Origin: Clostridium sp. AWRP | GTDB lineage: Bacteria; Bacillota; Clostridia; Clostridiales; Clostridiaceae | Reading direction: 5' to 3' | Assembly: GCF_004006395.2 (NCBI RefSeq) | Contig: NZ_CP029758.2 | Span: 3,534,001 to 3,598,000 of the forward strand | Length of the DNA stretch: 64,000 nt | In this document: piece after piece, positions 17,874 through 26,297 of the stretch | Position numbering within the stretch: position 1 is the stretch's first letter | Layout of the letters: each line of letters starts with the position of its first letter | The notes under the pieces: generated by a model | The model's input: only the letters and a program-made list of their open reading frames with translations | The model's database searches: none | What the model was told of the DNA's origin: nothing | Translations under genes and position numbers: made by a program

Positions 17874-18617
17874 ATGGATTACAATTTAAAATCTATAAAA
17901 AGAGGAACGGACCCCCAGGACAATAGATGGTTTTCAAGGGAATCAGTTTTAAAACTTCAAAAAGCACAGGAAGAAGTAAGCTGGCTGCTTGATAGAAATT
18001 ATAAAATACATTCAATTATAGAAATGGTAGGCAACCATTACCAATTTTCACTGAGGCAGAGAAATGCCCTTCAACGTTCAACTTCTTCTACAATGGATGG
18101 CCAAAAAAGAAATAAAAAATGCCTGCCTTTTTCCTGTATATCTAAGGACTGTATCTATATAGACGGATTTAATCTTATAATAACCCTTGAAGTTGCCCTT
18201 TCAAAAGGAATATTAATATTATGCAGTGATACTACCATAAGAGATATAGCAGGACTCAGAGGAACTTACAGTATTATAGACAAAACCCACTTAGCTTTAA
18301 ATTTAATTGGCAGGGAATTTACAGATCTTCATATACCAAAAGTTAAATTTTTTCTTGATTCTGGAGTATCAAACTCAGGAAGACTTAAAAGCTTTATACT
18401 TGAACATTCAATAAAGTGGCATATTCCTGCTAGTGTAGAATTAATACCAAATGCAGACCCTGTTCTCTCCAAAATGGACAGAATCGTCACAAGTGATTCT
18501 GCAGTTCTTGACAAATGTTTGGGTTGGTTTAATATTGCAAGAAAAATAATAGAAGACTATGTACCTGATGCCAATATAATAAATTTAAGTAAAAATATTT
18601 CTTCATCTGATGCTTAG
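17874..18617 (+). CDS. DUF434/DUF5616 protein
   Basis: A 247-residue soluble protein. The N-terminal about 55 residues (KRGTDPQDNRWFSRESVLKL) match the DUF434 style; the rest resembles DUF5616, with conserved Asp residues (DGFNLIITLE, CSDTTIRDIAGLRGTY, FFLDSGVSNSG) in a PIN/Mut7-C-like arrangement. The function is unknown; a nuclease-like fold is an inference. The last five codons (SSSDA and stop) lie within a dispersed repeat (18601-18629), so the repeat appears to supply its C-terminus. Confidence 0.8.
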   Translation: MDYNLKSIKRGTDPQDNRWFSRESVLKLQKAQEEVSWLLDRNYKIHSIIEMVGNHYQFSLRQRNALQRSTSSTMDGQKRNKKCLPFSCISKDCIYIDGFNLIITLEVALSKGILILCSDTTIRDIAGLRGTYSIIDKTHLALNLIGREFTDLHIPKVKFFLDSGVSNSGRLKSFILEHSIKWHIPASVELIPNADPVLSKMDRIVTSDSAVLDKCLGWFNIARKIIEDYVPDANIINLSKNISSSDA

Positions 18618-18629
18618 AACTCTGTTTAT
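18601..18629 (-). repeat. Dispersed hairpin repeat, copy a (half unit)
   Basis: On the minus strand it reads ATAAACAGAGTTCTAAGCAT then CAGATGAAG. It holds the stop codons of both convergent neighbours (DUF434 at 18617 and the ABC permease at 18626). Other copies: 28509, 34748, 42283, 47376, 47646, 60497. Confidence 0.7.
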
Positions 18630-19687
18630 AACCGTCTGTATTTTTTCAGTGCCAACGAATTTAATACTATAAACAATAGTGCATAACCCAAAAGTATTAG
18701 AATATCCATATAAACTTTTGAAAGTCCATACCCTCTAAGCACAATTCCCTTTAGGGCATCTGCACCATAAGTTAGTGGAAATATTTTAGAAAGTATATTT
18801 ACCCATATTGGCGTTTCTCTAAGGGGAAATAATCCACAAAACAATATTTGAGGCACTATGACTATGGGTATAAATTGAAATAATTGAAATTCATTTTTAG
18901 CAAATGCAGAAAGTAAAGTTCCAAGTGTCAATGACCCTGCTGCCAGCAGCACATTTACAAGTAAAACTAAAATTGGACTTCCTTTTATGATAATTCCAAG
19001 CCCATATACCATAAACAGCTGAATAACTAGAGTCTGAAACATAACAAATATACCAAACCCTAAAAAATATCCTAATACAATTTCTATTCTCTTAATAGGT
19101 GTTGCCATAAGTCTATCCAATGTACCGCTGATTCTTTCCCTTAAGAAAGATACCCCTGCCATGAGAAATACAAAAAAGAATATAAAAAATCCCATCATCA
19201 ACGGAGCAACCGTATCAAAAGTTGTCATATTCTCAGAACCGTTTATATACTTATACTCACTATCAATCATTCTAAAACCCAGCTGCTTCAGCATCGGATT
19301 TGATGCAAGACTAGTATGCATATATTCATTAAAAGCTTTTGAAACTGATTTTTTCACTGAATTTGAAGCTGCCATATCACTTCCTTCAACAGTCACTATA
19401 ATTTTATCATCTTCAAATTTAACCAGCCCATCTATAACATTATTTTTTACTCTGTCAAGAGCCATATTTTCATCTTTAACTTCCACTATATTTGTCTCAT
19501 TTTTAAGTGATTTCATAAGTGTTTGTGGTAAATTTATTCCTTCTAAATTGGGCTTATCTATACCTGAATTCAACATTATACTTAACAAATACAGAACAAA
19601 TATTGGTGCGGCAAATAATAATGCAAGAGATCGTTTATCTCCTATAATTTGCCTTATAACTCTTTTTGCTACAGAAAAAGTATTCAT
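18626..19687 (-). CDS. ABC-2 type transporter permease
   Basis: A 353-residue permease with one N-terminal helix, an extracellular domain of about 140 residues, and five or six C-terminal helices, including the ABC-2 signature region FLRERISGTLDRLMATPIKR. It exports a drug, lipid or envelope precursor together with the ATPase encoded 4 bases upstream. It ends convergently with the DUF434 gene, 8 bases apart. Confidence 0.88.
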   Translation of the reverse strand: MNTFSVAKRVIRQIIGDKRSLALLFAAPIFVLYLLSIMLNSGIDKPNLEGINLPQTLMKSLKNETNIVEVKDENMALDRVKNNVIDGLVKFEDDKIIVTVEGSDMAASNSVKKSVSKAFNEYMHTSLASNPMLKQLGFRMIDSEYKYINGSENMTTFDTVAPLMMGFFIFFFVFLMAGVSFLRERISGTLDRLMATPIKRIEIVLGYFLGFGIFVMFQTLVIQLFMVYGLGIIIKGSPILVLLVNVLLAAGSLTLGTLLSAFAKNEFQLFQFIPIVIVPQILFCGLFPLRETPIWVNILSKIFPLTYGADALKGIVLRGYGLSKVYMDILILLGYALLFIVLNSLALKKYRRL

Positions 19688-19691
19688 ATAG

Positions 19692-20429
19692 CTACACCTC
19701 TTCCTTTAAAGAACTAAAGTATAGGAAAGCATCTTCAATAGTTTTTCCACCAGAGCTTTTTATTATTTTATCTGGACTTCCTTCTGCTATTACAATTCCA
19801 TTTCTGAGCAAAAAAAGTCTATCACACTTATATGCTTCATCCATTACATGTGTAGTTATAATTATAGTTCCCTCATCTCGTTTAATTTTATAAAATTCAT
19901 CCCAGAATTTTTTTCTAAGAACAGGATCTATGCCAACTGTAGGTTCATCTAAAATGAGCAGTCTAGGCCTATGTACTAGTGCTATGGCTAATGATAGTCT
20001 TCTCTTCATTCCACCTGAAAAGTTTTTAACTGCATCTTTATACTGTTCTTCCAAGCTAACAAGTTTTAAAACACCCTCAGCTCTTTTTCTTATAATACTT
20101 TTTTTAATATTGTAGAGTTCTCCAAAAAACAATATATTGTCAATTGCACTTAAATCATCATACAGTGCATCACTTTGTGCCATATATCCTATTTTTGAAG
20201 TTACACCAAGTGACGGCATTTTCTCACCAAGTACTTCAATAAATCCTTTAGATAATTCTTTCATTCCAATAATAGATTTTACAAGAGTTGTTTTTCCTGA
20301 ACCAGAAGGTCCTAAAAATCCGACTATCTCTCCTCTTTTTATATCCATATTAATATTTCTTAATACAACTTTTTTATCATATCTAACTTCTGCATCCTTT
20401 ATTTTAACTATATTTTCTAATTCACCCAT
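19692..20429 (-). CDS. ABC transporter ATP-binding protein
   Basis: A 245-residue ATPase with Walker A GPSGSGKTT (about residues 40-48), signature NFSGGMKRR, Walker B LLILDEPTVGIDP and the switch His in IITTHVMDE. It powers the ABC-2 permease downstream. AGGAG precedes ATG. The gene follows splB by 17 bases, so spore photoproduct lyase may be co-transcribed. Confidence 0.92.
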   Translation of the reverse strand: MGELENIVKIKDAEVRYDKKVVLRNINMDIKRGEIVGFLGPSGSGKTTLVKSIIGMKELSKGFIEVLGEKMPSLGVTSKIGYMAQSDALYDDLSAIDNILFFGELYNIKKSIIRKRAEGVLKLVSLEEQYKDAVKNFSGGMKRRLSLAIALVHRPRLLILDEPTVGIDPVLRKKFWDEFYKIKRDEGTIIITTHVMDEAYKCDRLFLLRNGIVIAEGSPDKIIKSSGGKTIEDAFLYFSSLKEEV

Positions 20430-20446
20430 GATTAAAATTCTCCTGC

Positions 20447-21469
20447 TTATATAATGTATTTTATATTTTCTTTTGAAAATCTACTTGAAAGTTCTCTTTC
20501 AAAAAAGGTTTTAATTTCTTCCATTTGCTCTTTCGTGTACAAAAATTTACCGTATCCAAATTGACCATACTTGAATTTTCTCTCACTATCCTCCATTGGC
20601 AGCGTTGTTTTAGGAAATACCTGTAGTATGATATTTTTAGCCTTAGTTGTATATCTATGAGATATTATTTCAAATCCAATAGAACTCTTTAAAGTTTTAG
20701 GAATTCTATCATATAACATGTCTAAAACTTTTTCATATTCCTGCTTCCAATTTTCATATATGAATACAGGTGCTATTATAAAACCTATAGGATAACCTGC
20801 TTTGGCAAGTTTTGCAGCTGCTTCTATTCTTTTTTCCATTGAAGCTGTATGATGCTCATATTCTTTTATTATTTTATCTGTATTTAAACTAAATCTTATT
20901 TCCGTATGACCGTTATGATTTATGTTTAAAAGTCCATCTATATCATTGTACTTTGTTACAAATCTAAATCTTGAAAGCTTTTGATCTCCAAAGTATTCTA
21001 TACTCTTTCTAAGTGAATTTGTATAAGGCTCCACAGGAACTGGATCGGAAGTTGCAGCACCTTCAAATACAGTTATTTCAGGATTTCTTTCATCTATATA
21101 TTTTTGAGCCTGTTTCAAAATGTCATCAACATTGACGTGAACTCTCACAAAAGGTTTTTCCCCTAATTGTGTATTTAAATAACAGTACTCACACTGTCCA
21201 ATACAGCCACTAACTAGTGGCAGCTGATAATGTGCCGAAGGCTTACAACTTTGAAATTTTAAGCTCTTTTTTACACCCACAACTAAAGTCTTTTTGCCTT
21301 CCCTGTACTTTTCATATATATCTTTTCCTGGTACAGCTGACATAACTCTATTTGAGGACAATTTTATTATCTCCACCTCGTCATCATTTTTAAATCTACT
21401 GTATATCTCATTTCCCAGGGAATATTCTAATGTACCCTTTTCAAAAATAACTCTACGTGGAACAAACAT
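20447..21469 (-). CDS. splB: Spore photoproduct lyase
   Basis: A radical SAM enzyme that reverses the spore photoproduct (5-thyminyl-5,6-dihydrothymine) during germination. The cluster motif CIGQCEYC gives Cys89, Cys93 and Cys96 if translation starts at the ATG at 21469 (MFVPRRVIFEK). That start gives the usual 340 residues and has AGGAAGGTG upstream; the longer frame to 21529 adds 20 untypical residues. The position where, as I recall, the Bacillus enzyme has its H-donor Cys141 (AACTSD) reads GAATSD here, while Cys75 (QSCKPSAHY) is present, matching what I remember of the clostridial type. Confidence 0.92.
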   Translation of the reverse strand: MFVPRRVIFEKGTLEYSLGNEIYSRFKNDDEVEIIKLSSNRVMSAVPGKDIYEKYREGKKTLVVGVKKSLKFQSCKPSAHYQLPLVSGCIGQCEYCYLNTQLGEKPFVRVHVNVDDILKQAQKYIDERNPEITVFEGAATSDPVPVEPYTNSLRKSIEYFGDQKLSRFRFVTKYNDIDGLLNINHNGHTEIRFSLNTDKIIKEYEHHTASMEKRIEAAAKLAKAGYPIGFIIAPVFIYENWKQEYEKVLDMLYDRIPKTLKSSIGFEIISHRYTTKAKNIILQVFPKTTLPMEDSERKFKYGQFGYGKFLYTKEQMEEIKTFFERELSSRFSKENIKYII

Positions 21470-21632
21470 CAACCACACACCTTCCTGATATAGAGTTTCT
21501 AAACAAAACTCATTTTGTACCTCAAGCAATTCATATAATGCTCATTAAAGTATGTGAAAAAATCATTAAAAATATTCTAAATCAAATTACATATAATTCC
21601 AAATCTCAGGTGAATATTTTAATATGCAGATA

Positions 21633-21671
21633 AAAATAGCCATAATGCTTGTACAACATTATGGCTATTTT
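21633..21671 (-). terminator. Terminator of the universal stress protein gene
   Basis: A perfect 15-base stem (AAAATAGCCATAATG and its complement) starts 10 bases after the stop and is followed by T on the minus strand. Confidence 0.85.
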
Positions 21672-21680
21672 AAACTATTT

Positions 21681-22094
21681 TTATTCTGGAACAATCATAA
21701 CTAAAACCTGTGAATTTTTTAATACTTTACTTGTTACGGATCCAATCATTCTAGCCAAACCCTTTTTGTTGGATTTAGTCATAATTATCATATCAAATTC
21801 ATCACAATTTGCTTTTTTCAGTATCTCATCTGCTACACGTCCAAAAACACAATATTTTTCAGTTTTATATTCCTGAATTTTTCTTTCAGCTCTATCTAAA
21901 ATATTTTCACCTTTTTCCCTTGCCATATCTACCATGCTATTTGATACACCCGTTTCATTTGCTATAACTATTTCAGATACATACATAATAGTTAACTGTA
22001 CTTCATCTCTGGGAAACAATTTTTTTAAACAGTCGAGTGAATGCATACTTCTTTCTGTTTCATCTAATGGGACTAAAATTTTTTTCTTTTTCAT
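21681..22094 (-). CDS. Universal stress protein (UspA family)
   Basis: A 137-residue single-domain UspA protein. It begins MKKKKILVPLDETERSMHSL and ends with the nucleotide-binding pattern RMIGSVTSKVLKNSQVLVMI (G-x2-...-S/T type). Start ATG at 22094 chosen for AGGATGTG upstream. Single-gene unit with its own terminator. Role in stress survival is inferred from the family only. Confidence 0.85.
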   Translation of the reverse strand: MKKKKILVPLDETERSMHSLDCLKKLFPRDEVQLTIMYVSEIVIANETGVSNSMVDMAREKGENILDRAERKIQEYKTEKYCVFGRVADEILKKANCDEFDMIIMTKSNKKGLARMIGSVTSKVLKNSQVLVMIVPE

Positions 22095-22323
22095 ATCAAC
22101 ACATCCTATCACTTTTATTAATTTGTTTTGCAATAAAAATCTTCAATTAATGCCATTATATCACACGTACTGCAAAAACTTTTATTGACTTCCATCATTG
22201 CTAACGCCTTCCATATTTCATTTATGTACATATAAGTAAACTTAGTCAATGAAATAAATATTAAAATTTAATATTGCAAATTTTTATCACTGTAGTAAAA
22301 TTAATGTATAAAATTTAATACTT

Positions 22324-22408
22324 TTGTGGGGGTGCTGCAAAGCTGAGAAGAGATCTTTCTCTAACCCTTTGAACCTGATCCAGATAAAACTGGCGTAGGG
22401 AAGCAATT
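22324..22408 (+). ncRNA. TPP riboswitch (THI element) of thiDME
   Basis: Contains the conserved segments GGGGGTGC, GCTGAGA, then CCCTTTGAACCTGATCCAG and GCGTAGGGAAGC in the correct order. It is followed by a terminator hairpin at 22426-22462. Binding of thiamine pyrophosphate should stop transcription before thiD. Confidence 0.95.
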
Positions 22409-22425
22409 TATACATTTTTGATTTT

Positions 22426-22462
22426 AAAGGTATATGCTTTTCTGCATATACCTTTTATTTTT
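22426..22462 (+). terminator. Riboswitch-linked intrinsic terminator
   Basis: Stem AAAGGTATATGC / GCATATACCTTTT followed by ATTTTT, 17 bases beyond the TPP aptamer and 80 bases before thiD. It is the expected expression platform. Confidence 0.85.
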
Positions 22463-22540
22463 GACTGATGCCCACCTACTGTAATACTCCCACTAAGTAA
22501 AATTTATAATTTTAAAGTTACTAAATTAGAGGTGTTAGAA

Positions 22541-23344
22541 ATGAAAAAAGTATTAACAATCGCAGGTTCTGACAGCTGTGGCGGAGCTGGTATACAAGCT
22601 GATTTAAAAACAATGAGTGCCCTTGGCGTATATGGCATGAGTGTCATAACTGCTGTTACAGCTCAAAATAGCATAGGAGTTCAGGACGTAATGGATGTAA
22701 CTCCTGAAATTGTAGAAGCACAAATAAGATCTATATTTGATGACATACAAGTAGATGCAGTAAAAATTGGTATGGTTTCAAACAGCAAAACCATATCTGT
22801 AATAAAAAAGCTTTTAACAGAATACAAAGCTAAAAACATAGTAATTGATCCTGTAATGGTATCAAAAAGTGGTTACTTTCTCTTAAAACCTGAAGCACAA
22901 ACAGCTATAAAAGATCTGACAAGCATTGCAGACGTTGTAACTCCAAATATTCCAGAAGCTGAAGTTCTAACAGAAATGAAAATAAAAAATAGCAGCGATA
23001 TGGAAAAAGCAGCTTTTAGAATAAAAGATCTAGGTGCTAAAAACGTGCTTGTAAAAGGAGGACATAGGTGCAATGATGCCAACGACGTTTTACTTTATGA
23101 AGACAAGATATTAAACATAGCCGGTCATAGAATAGATACCAAAAACACCCATGGAACAGGATGCACCTTATCTTCTGCCATAGCCTCCTTCTTGGCTAAA
23201 GGTGAAAGCACCGATAAATCCGTATATCTTGCAAAGCAATATATAACTAAGGCCATAGAAAATTCCTTCTCTATAGGAAGCGGCGTCGGTCCTGTGGGAC
23301 ATTTCATTGAATTATATAAAAAAGCTGATGTAGATTTCAAATAA
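22541..23344 (+). CDS. thiD: Hydroxymethylpyrimidine kinase / HMP-phosphate kinase
   Basis: A 267-residue ribokinase-fold enzyme that phosphorylates HMP twice to HMP-PP. TIAGSDSCGGAGIQADLKT at the N-terminus, DPVMVSKSG in the middle and the anion-hole/base motif NTHGTGCTLSSAIA near residue 205 are typical. I take the ATG at 22541 (GAGGTG 7 bases upstream) rather than the GTG at 22532. First gene of the TPP-controlled operon. Confidence 0.95.
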   Translation: MKKVLTIAGSDSCGGAGIQADLKTMSALGVYGMSVITAVTAQNSIGVQDVMDVTPEIVEAQIRSIFDDIQVDAVKIGMVSNSKTISVIKKLLTEYKAKNIVIDPVMVSKSGYFLLKPEAQTAIKDLTSIADVVTPNIPEAEVLTEMKIKNSSDMEKAAFRIKDLGAKNVLVKGGHRCNDANDVLLYEDKILNIAGHRIDTKNTHGTGCTLSSAIASFLAKGESTDKSVYLAKQYITKAIENSFSIGSGVGPVGHFIELYKKADVDFK

Positions 23345-23374
23345 ACAGAATTCTAATATAAAGGAGTATGAAAA

Positions 23375-24184
23375 GTGGATAATTTAAACTTAGATAGTGT
23401 ATCAAAAGTATTAACACAGGTAAGAAATAAAGTACCTCTTGTGGACTGTATTACAAACAGCGTCACTATAAATGACTGTGCAAACATTCTATTATCTTAT
23501 GGAGCTTCTCCTGCCATGTGTGAAGCTTATGATGAAGTTTTTGATTTTGTAAAAATATCTTCTGCCCTATATATAAATTTAGGAACCCTCACAAAAGAAC
23601 AAGAAGCTGCAGTAATTTTAGCAAGTACCTCTGCAAAAATTCACAATATACCTGTAATACTTGATCCTGTAGCTTGTGCTGCTATACCAAGGAAAGTTCA
23701 AGTTATAAATAGAATTATGCAAGTTGGTAAAGTAGATGTTATAAAAGGAAATGTAGGTGAAATTAAATTTCTTGCAGGACAATCTTCTAACGTAAGAGGA
23801 GTAGATTCCCTAGATAATGGAGAAGGAGCTTTGGATTCAGCTGCAGCTTTAGCCAAAAAGTACAACTGTGTAGTCGCTGCAACTGGCAAGGAAGATTTTA
23901 TAACAGACGGTAAAAATAGTGCTGTAATTCAAAACGGAGTGGAAATGTTAACTAAAGTAACTGGTGCAGGCTGTATGCTTGGAGCATTATGTGGTGCTGC
24001 TATAGGTGCCTCTGAGGATAAATTTACAGCTACTATAAGTGCTATACTTTCAATGAATATAGCTGGTGAAGGAGCCTACAAAGCAGCAAAAGCCCCTGGA
24101 ACTTTTAGGGTTAAGCTAATAGATTCCATATATGAATTGAGTGAAGAAAAATTAAAGAAAGGTGGTAAAATAATTTGGAAATAG
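23375..24184 (+). CDS. thiM: Hydroxyethylthiazole kinase
   Basis: A 269-residue enzyme for salvage of the thiazole moiety (THZ to THZ-P). It begins with NKVPLVDCITNSVTINDCAN and has the catalytic VTGAGCMLGAL segment near residue 195. GTG start with AAGGAG 8 bases upstream. It lies between thiD and thiE and overlaps thiE by 10 bases. Confidence 0.95.
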   Translation: MDNLNLDSVSKVLTQVRNKVPLVDCITNSVTINDCANILLSYGASPAMCEAYDEVFDFVKISSALYINLGTLTKEQEAAVILASTSAKIHNIPVILDPVACAAIPRKVQVINRIMQVGKVDVIKGNVGEIKFLAGQSSNVRGVDSLDNGEGALDSAAALAKKYNCVVAATGKEDFITDGKNSAVIQNGVEMLTKVTGAGCMLGALCGAAIGASEDKFTATISAILSMNIAGEGAYKAAKAPGTFRVKLIDSIYELSEEKLKKGGKIIWK

Positions 24185-24786
24185 ATTATAGTTTATATCT
24201 TGTTACAGATAGAAGTTTTTTAAAAGACAAGCCCCTGAATCAAGCCGTAGAGGAAGCAATTTTAGGCGGCGTAACCCTCGTTCAGCTTAGAGAAAAAGAT
24301 GCGTCCACAAGAGAATTTTACAAAATTGCTAAGGAAGTTAAAAAAGTAACTGATCACTATAAAGTTCCTTTTTTAATAAATGACAGACTTGATATAGCCC
24401 AAGCTGTAGATGCAGATGGAGTTCACCTAGGTCAAAGCGATATGCCTATAAACACAGCTAGAAAAATATTAGGTAATGATAAAATAATTGGAATATCTGC
24501 AGGCAATGTGGATGAAGCCTTAGATGCAGAAAAAAGTGGTGCAGATTACATTGGAATAGGTACAATTTTTTTCACAGGAACAAAAAAAGATATAGATACT
24601 CCTATAGGTATAGAAGGTCTCCATAAAATATATAACAGTATAAGTATACCTGCTGTTGCAATAGGCGGCGTTAACGAAACTAACTTTAAAGAGGTATTGT
24701 CAACTGGAGTTGATGGTATTTCAGTTATATCTGCTATTTTAGGGAAAAGCAATATAACTGCGGCTAGTAAGGCTCTTTGCAAATAG
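24175..24786 (+). CDS. thiE: Thiamine-phosphate synthase
   Basis: A 203-residue TIM barrel that joins HMP-PP and THZ-P to thiamine phosphate. Motifs: VQLREKDAS, FLINDRLDIAQAVDADGVHL, GIGTIFFTGTKKD and AIGGVN for phosphate binding. TTG start with AAGGTGG upstream, inside thiM. Completes the salvage operon thiD-thiM-thiE. Confidence 0.95.
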   Translation: MEIDYSLYLVTDRSFLKDKPLNQAVEEAILGGVTLVQLREKDASTREFYKIAKEVKKVTDHYKVPFLINDRLDIAQAVDADGVHLGQSDMPINTARKILGNDKIIGISAGNVDEALDAEKSGADYIGIGTIFFTGTKKDIDTPIGIEGLHKIYNSISIPAVAIGGVNETNFKEVLSTGVDGISVISAILGKSNITAASKALCK

Positions 24787-24819
24787 CTTTATAGAAATAA
24801 AATTTAAGGAGCGAGTAAT

Positions 24820-26064
24820 ATGATATTTGATGCATTTGATGCATTTCTATTTGATTTAGATGGAGTAATTTATATAGGAAATAAGCCTCTTCCAGGAGCA
24901 GTAGAATCTCTTGAAATACTTCGTAAAAATCAGAAAACAATTCGATTTTTAACAAATAATCCATGCACAACACGTGAAAAAATAGCAAAACGATTAAATG
25001 CACTTGGAATAGAAGCAAATAGTAATGAAGTGATTACATCAGACTGGGTGACCGCTCAGTATTTACAAAATAAGAATATAAAGAATGTATTTGTTCTTGG
25101 TGATGAAAATTTAAAATGGGAATGTCATAAGGTAGGCATTAATACTAATGATATAGCTGATGCAGAAGCAGTTGTTATAGGTTGGGATGATAATTTACGC
25201 TTCCGTGATATTAAAAAAGCAGTGCAATTAATTAATAACGGTGCAAAATTTATAGGCACAAACAGTGATAATAATTTCCCAAGTACAGACGGTCCATCAC
25301 CTGCAGTTGGGTCAATTGTGAAAGCTGTTCAAGTAGCAGTAGAGAAAAAACCTTTCATTATAGGAAAGCCACATTCATATATGTTTAAAAAAGCTCTAGA
25401 TAGTTTAAAAACATCATCTAAAGTAGTAATGATAGGTGATAATCCATATACAGATATTTTAGGGGCGCATCAGGCAGGAATATCAGCTATTTTAGTATCA
25501 AGTGAAAAAACAAACAAATTTCCATCTGCTAGGGATTTTCATAATGCCGATGCTACTATTGCAAACCTAAAAGGTTTATTTGACAATAATGTAACCATTA
25601 GAAAATGGAGTTCTCCTCATTTCCCATGGCCTAACGATGGTGTTAAGGCAGGAGTTGCAGGTATTATATTTGATAAATCTCAAAGGGTTCTTTTGATGAA
25701 GCGTACTGACAATGGATTATGGAGAATCCCTTCAGATCATGTTGAACCTGGAGAAACTGTAGAAGAAGCTATTATAAGAGAAATTAATGAAGAGACTGGT
25801 TTAAAAGTTAAAGTAAATCGATTAATTGGCATATATTCTGACCCTGTTTCACAAGTTTTCTCATATCCAAGTGGCAAAATTAATCATTTTATTACAACTT
25901 GTTTTGAATGTGAAGTTGTAGGCGGTAAATTAATTAAGGAAGGAGAAGAAACCTTAGATGTGAATTACTTCGATTTTAATTATTTACCAAAAAATCTTTT
26001 ACCAATGCACCCAAGATGGCTTAAAGATGCCTTAGAAAAAGAAAAAGTTTCATATATACGTTAA
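24820..26064 (+). CDS. HAD-IIA phosphatase fused to a Nudix hydrolase
   Basis: A 414-residue two-domain protein. Residues 1-260 form a NagD-type HAD phosphatase: DLDGVIYIGNKPLPGA (nucleophile Asp), FLTNNP, and VMIGDNPYTDILGA. Residues 275-410 form a Nudix domain with REINEETGL and PGETVEEAI, but the first Gly of the Nudix box is Asp (PSDHVEPGE). It follows thiE by 33 bases with its own AAGGAG, so TPP control is likely. A role in trimming thiamine phosphates or damaged analogues is an inference. It uses CGT/CGA arginine codons much more than its thi neighbours (AGA), which hints at acquisition. Confidence 0.88.
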   Translation: MIFDAFDAFLFDLDGVIYIGNKPLPGAVESLEILRKNQKTIRFLTNNPCTTREKIAKRLNALGIEANSNEVITSDWVTAQYLQNKNIKNVFVLGDENLKWECHKVGINTNDIADAEAVVIGWDDNLRFRDIKKAVQLINNGAKFIGTNSDNNFPSTDGPSPAVGSIVKAVQVAVEKKPFIIGKPHSYMFKKALDSLKTSSKVVMIGDNPYTDILGAHQAGISAILVSSEKTNKFPSARDFHNADATIANLKGLFDNNVTIRKWSSPHFPWPNDGVKAGVAGIIFDKSQRVLLMKRTDNGLWRIPSDHVEPGETVEEAIIREINEETGLKVKVNRLIGIYSDPVSQVFSYPSGKINHFITTCFECEVVGGKLIKEGEETLDVNYFDFNYLPKNLLPMHPRWLKDALEKEKVSYIR

Positions 26065-26068
26065 TTAA

Positions 26069-26200
26069 TATTTTATACTCTATGTTAGAAATGTACGTAA
26101 GGTACTTTATACTAAAGATGCAATTAAAAGCCTAAATATCATGCCAAAAGTACCATTTTTTAAAGGTATTTTTGACATGTTCGTAATTAGTTACTTTTAA
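26069..26200 (+). pseudogene. Possible C-terminal gene remnant
   Basis: This open stretch has protein-like text (KDAIKSLNIMPKVPFFKGIF, then DMFVISYF and stop), with no start codon or ribosome binding site at its head. I do not recognise the family. It follows the HAD-Nudix gene directly and could be the tail of a gene lost or replaced there. Confidence 0.3.
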
Positions 26201-26297
26201 TTTTTTATCAGCATTATCTCTACATGAAATTAGCAAATATTGATGCACCAATTACTGTTAGCAAACCAGATACCAAAATAAATTTAAATTTTGTACA

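Noticed and set aside
19161..19691. A 176-codon plus-strand frame
   Set aside because: Antisense shadow of the ABC-2 permease gene, without start signals.
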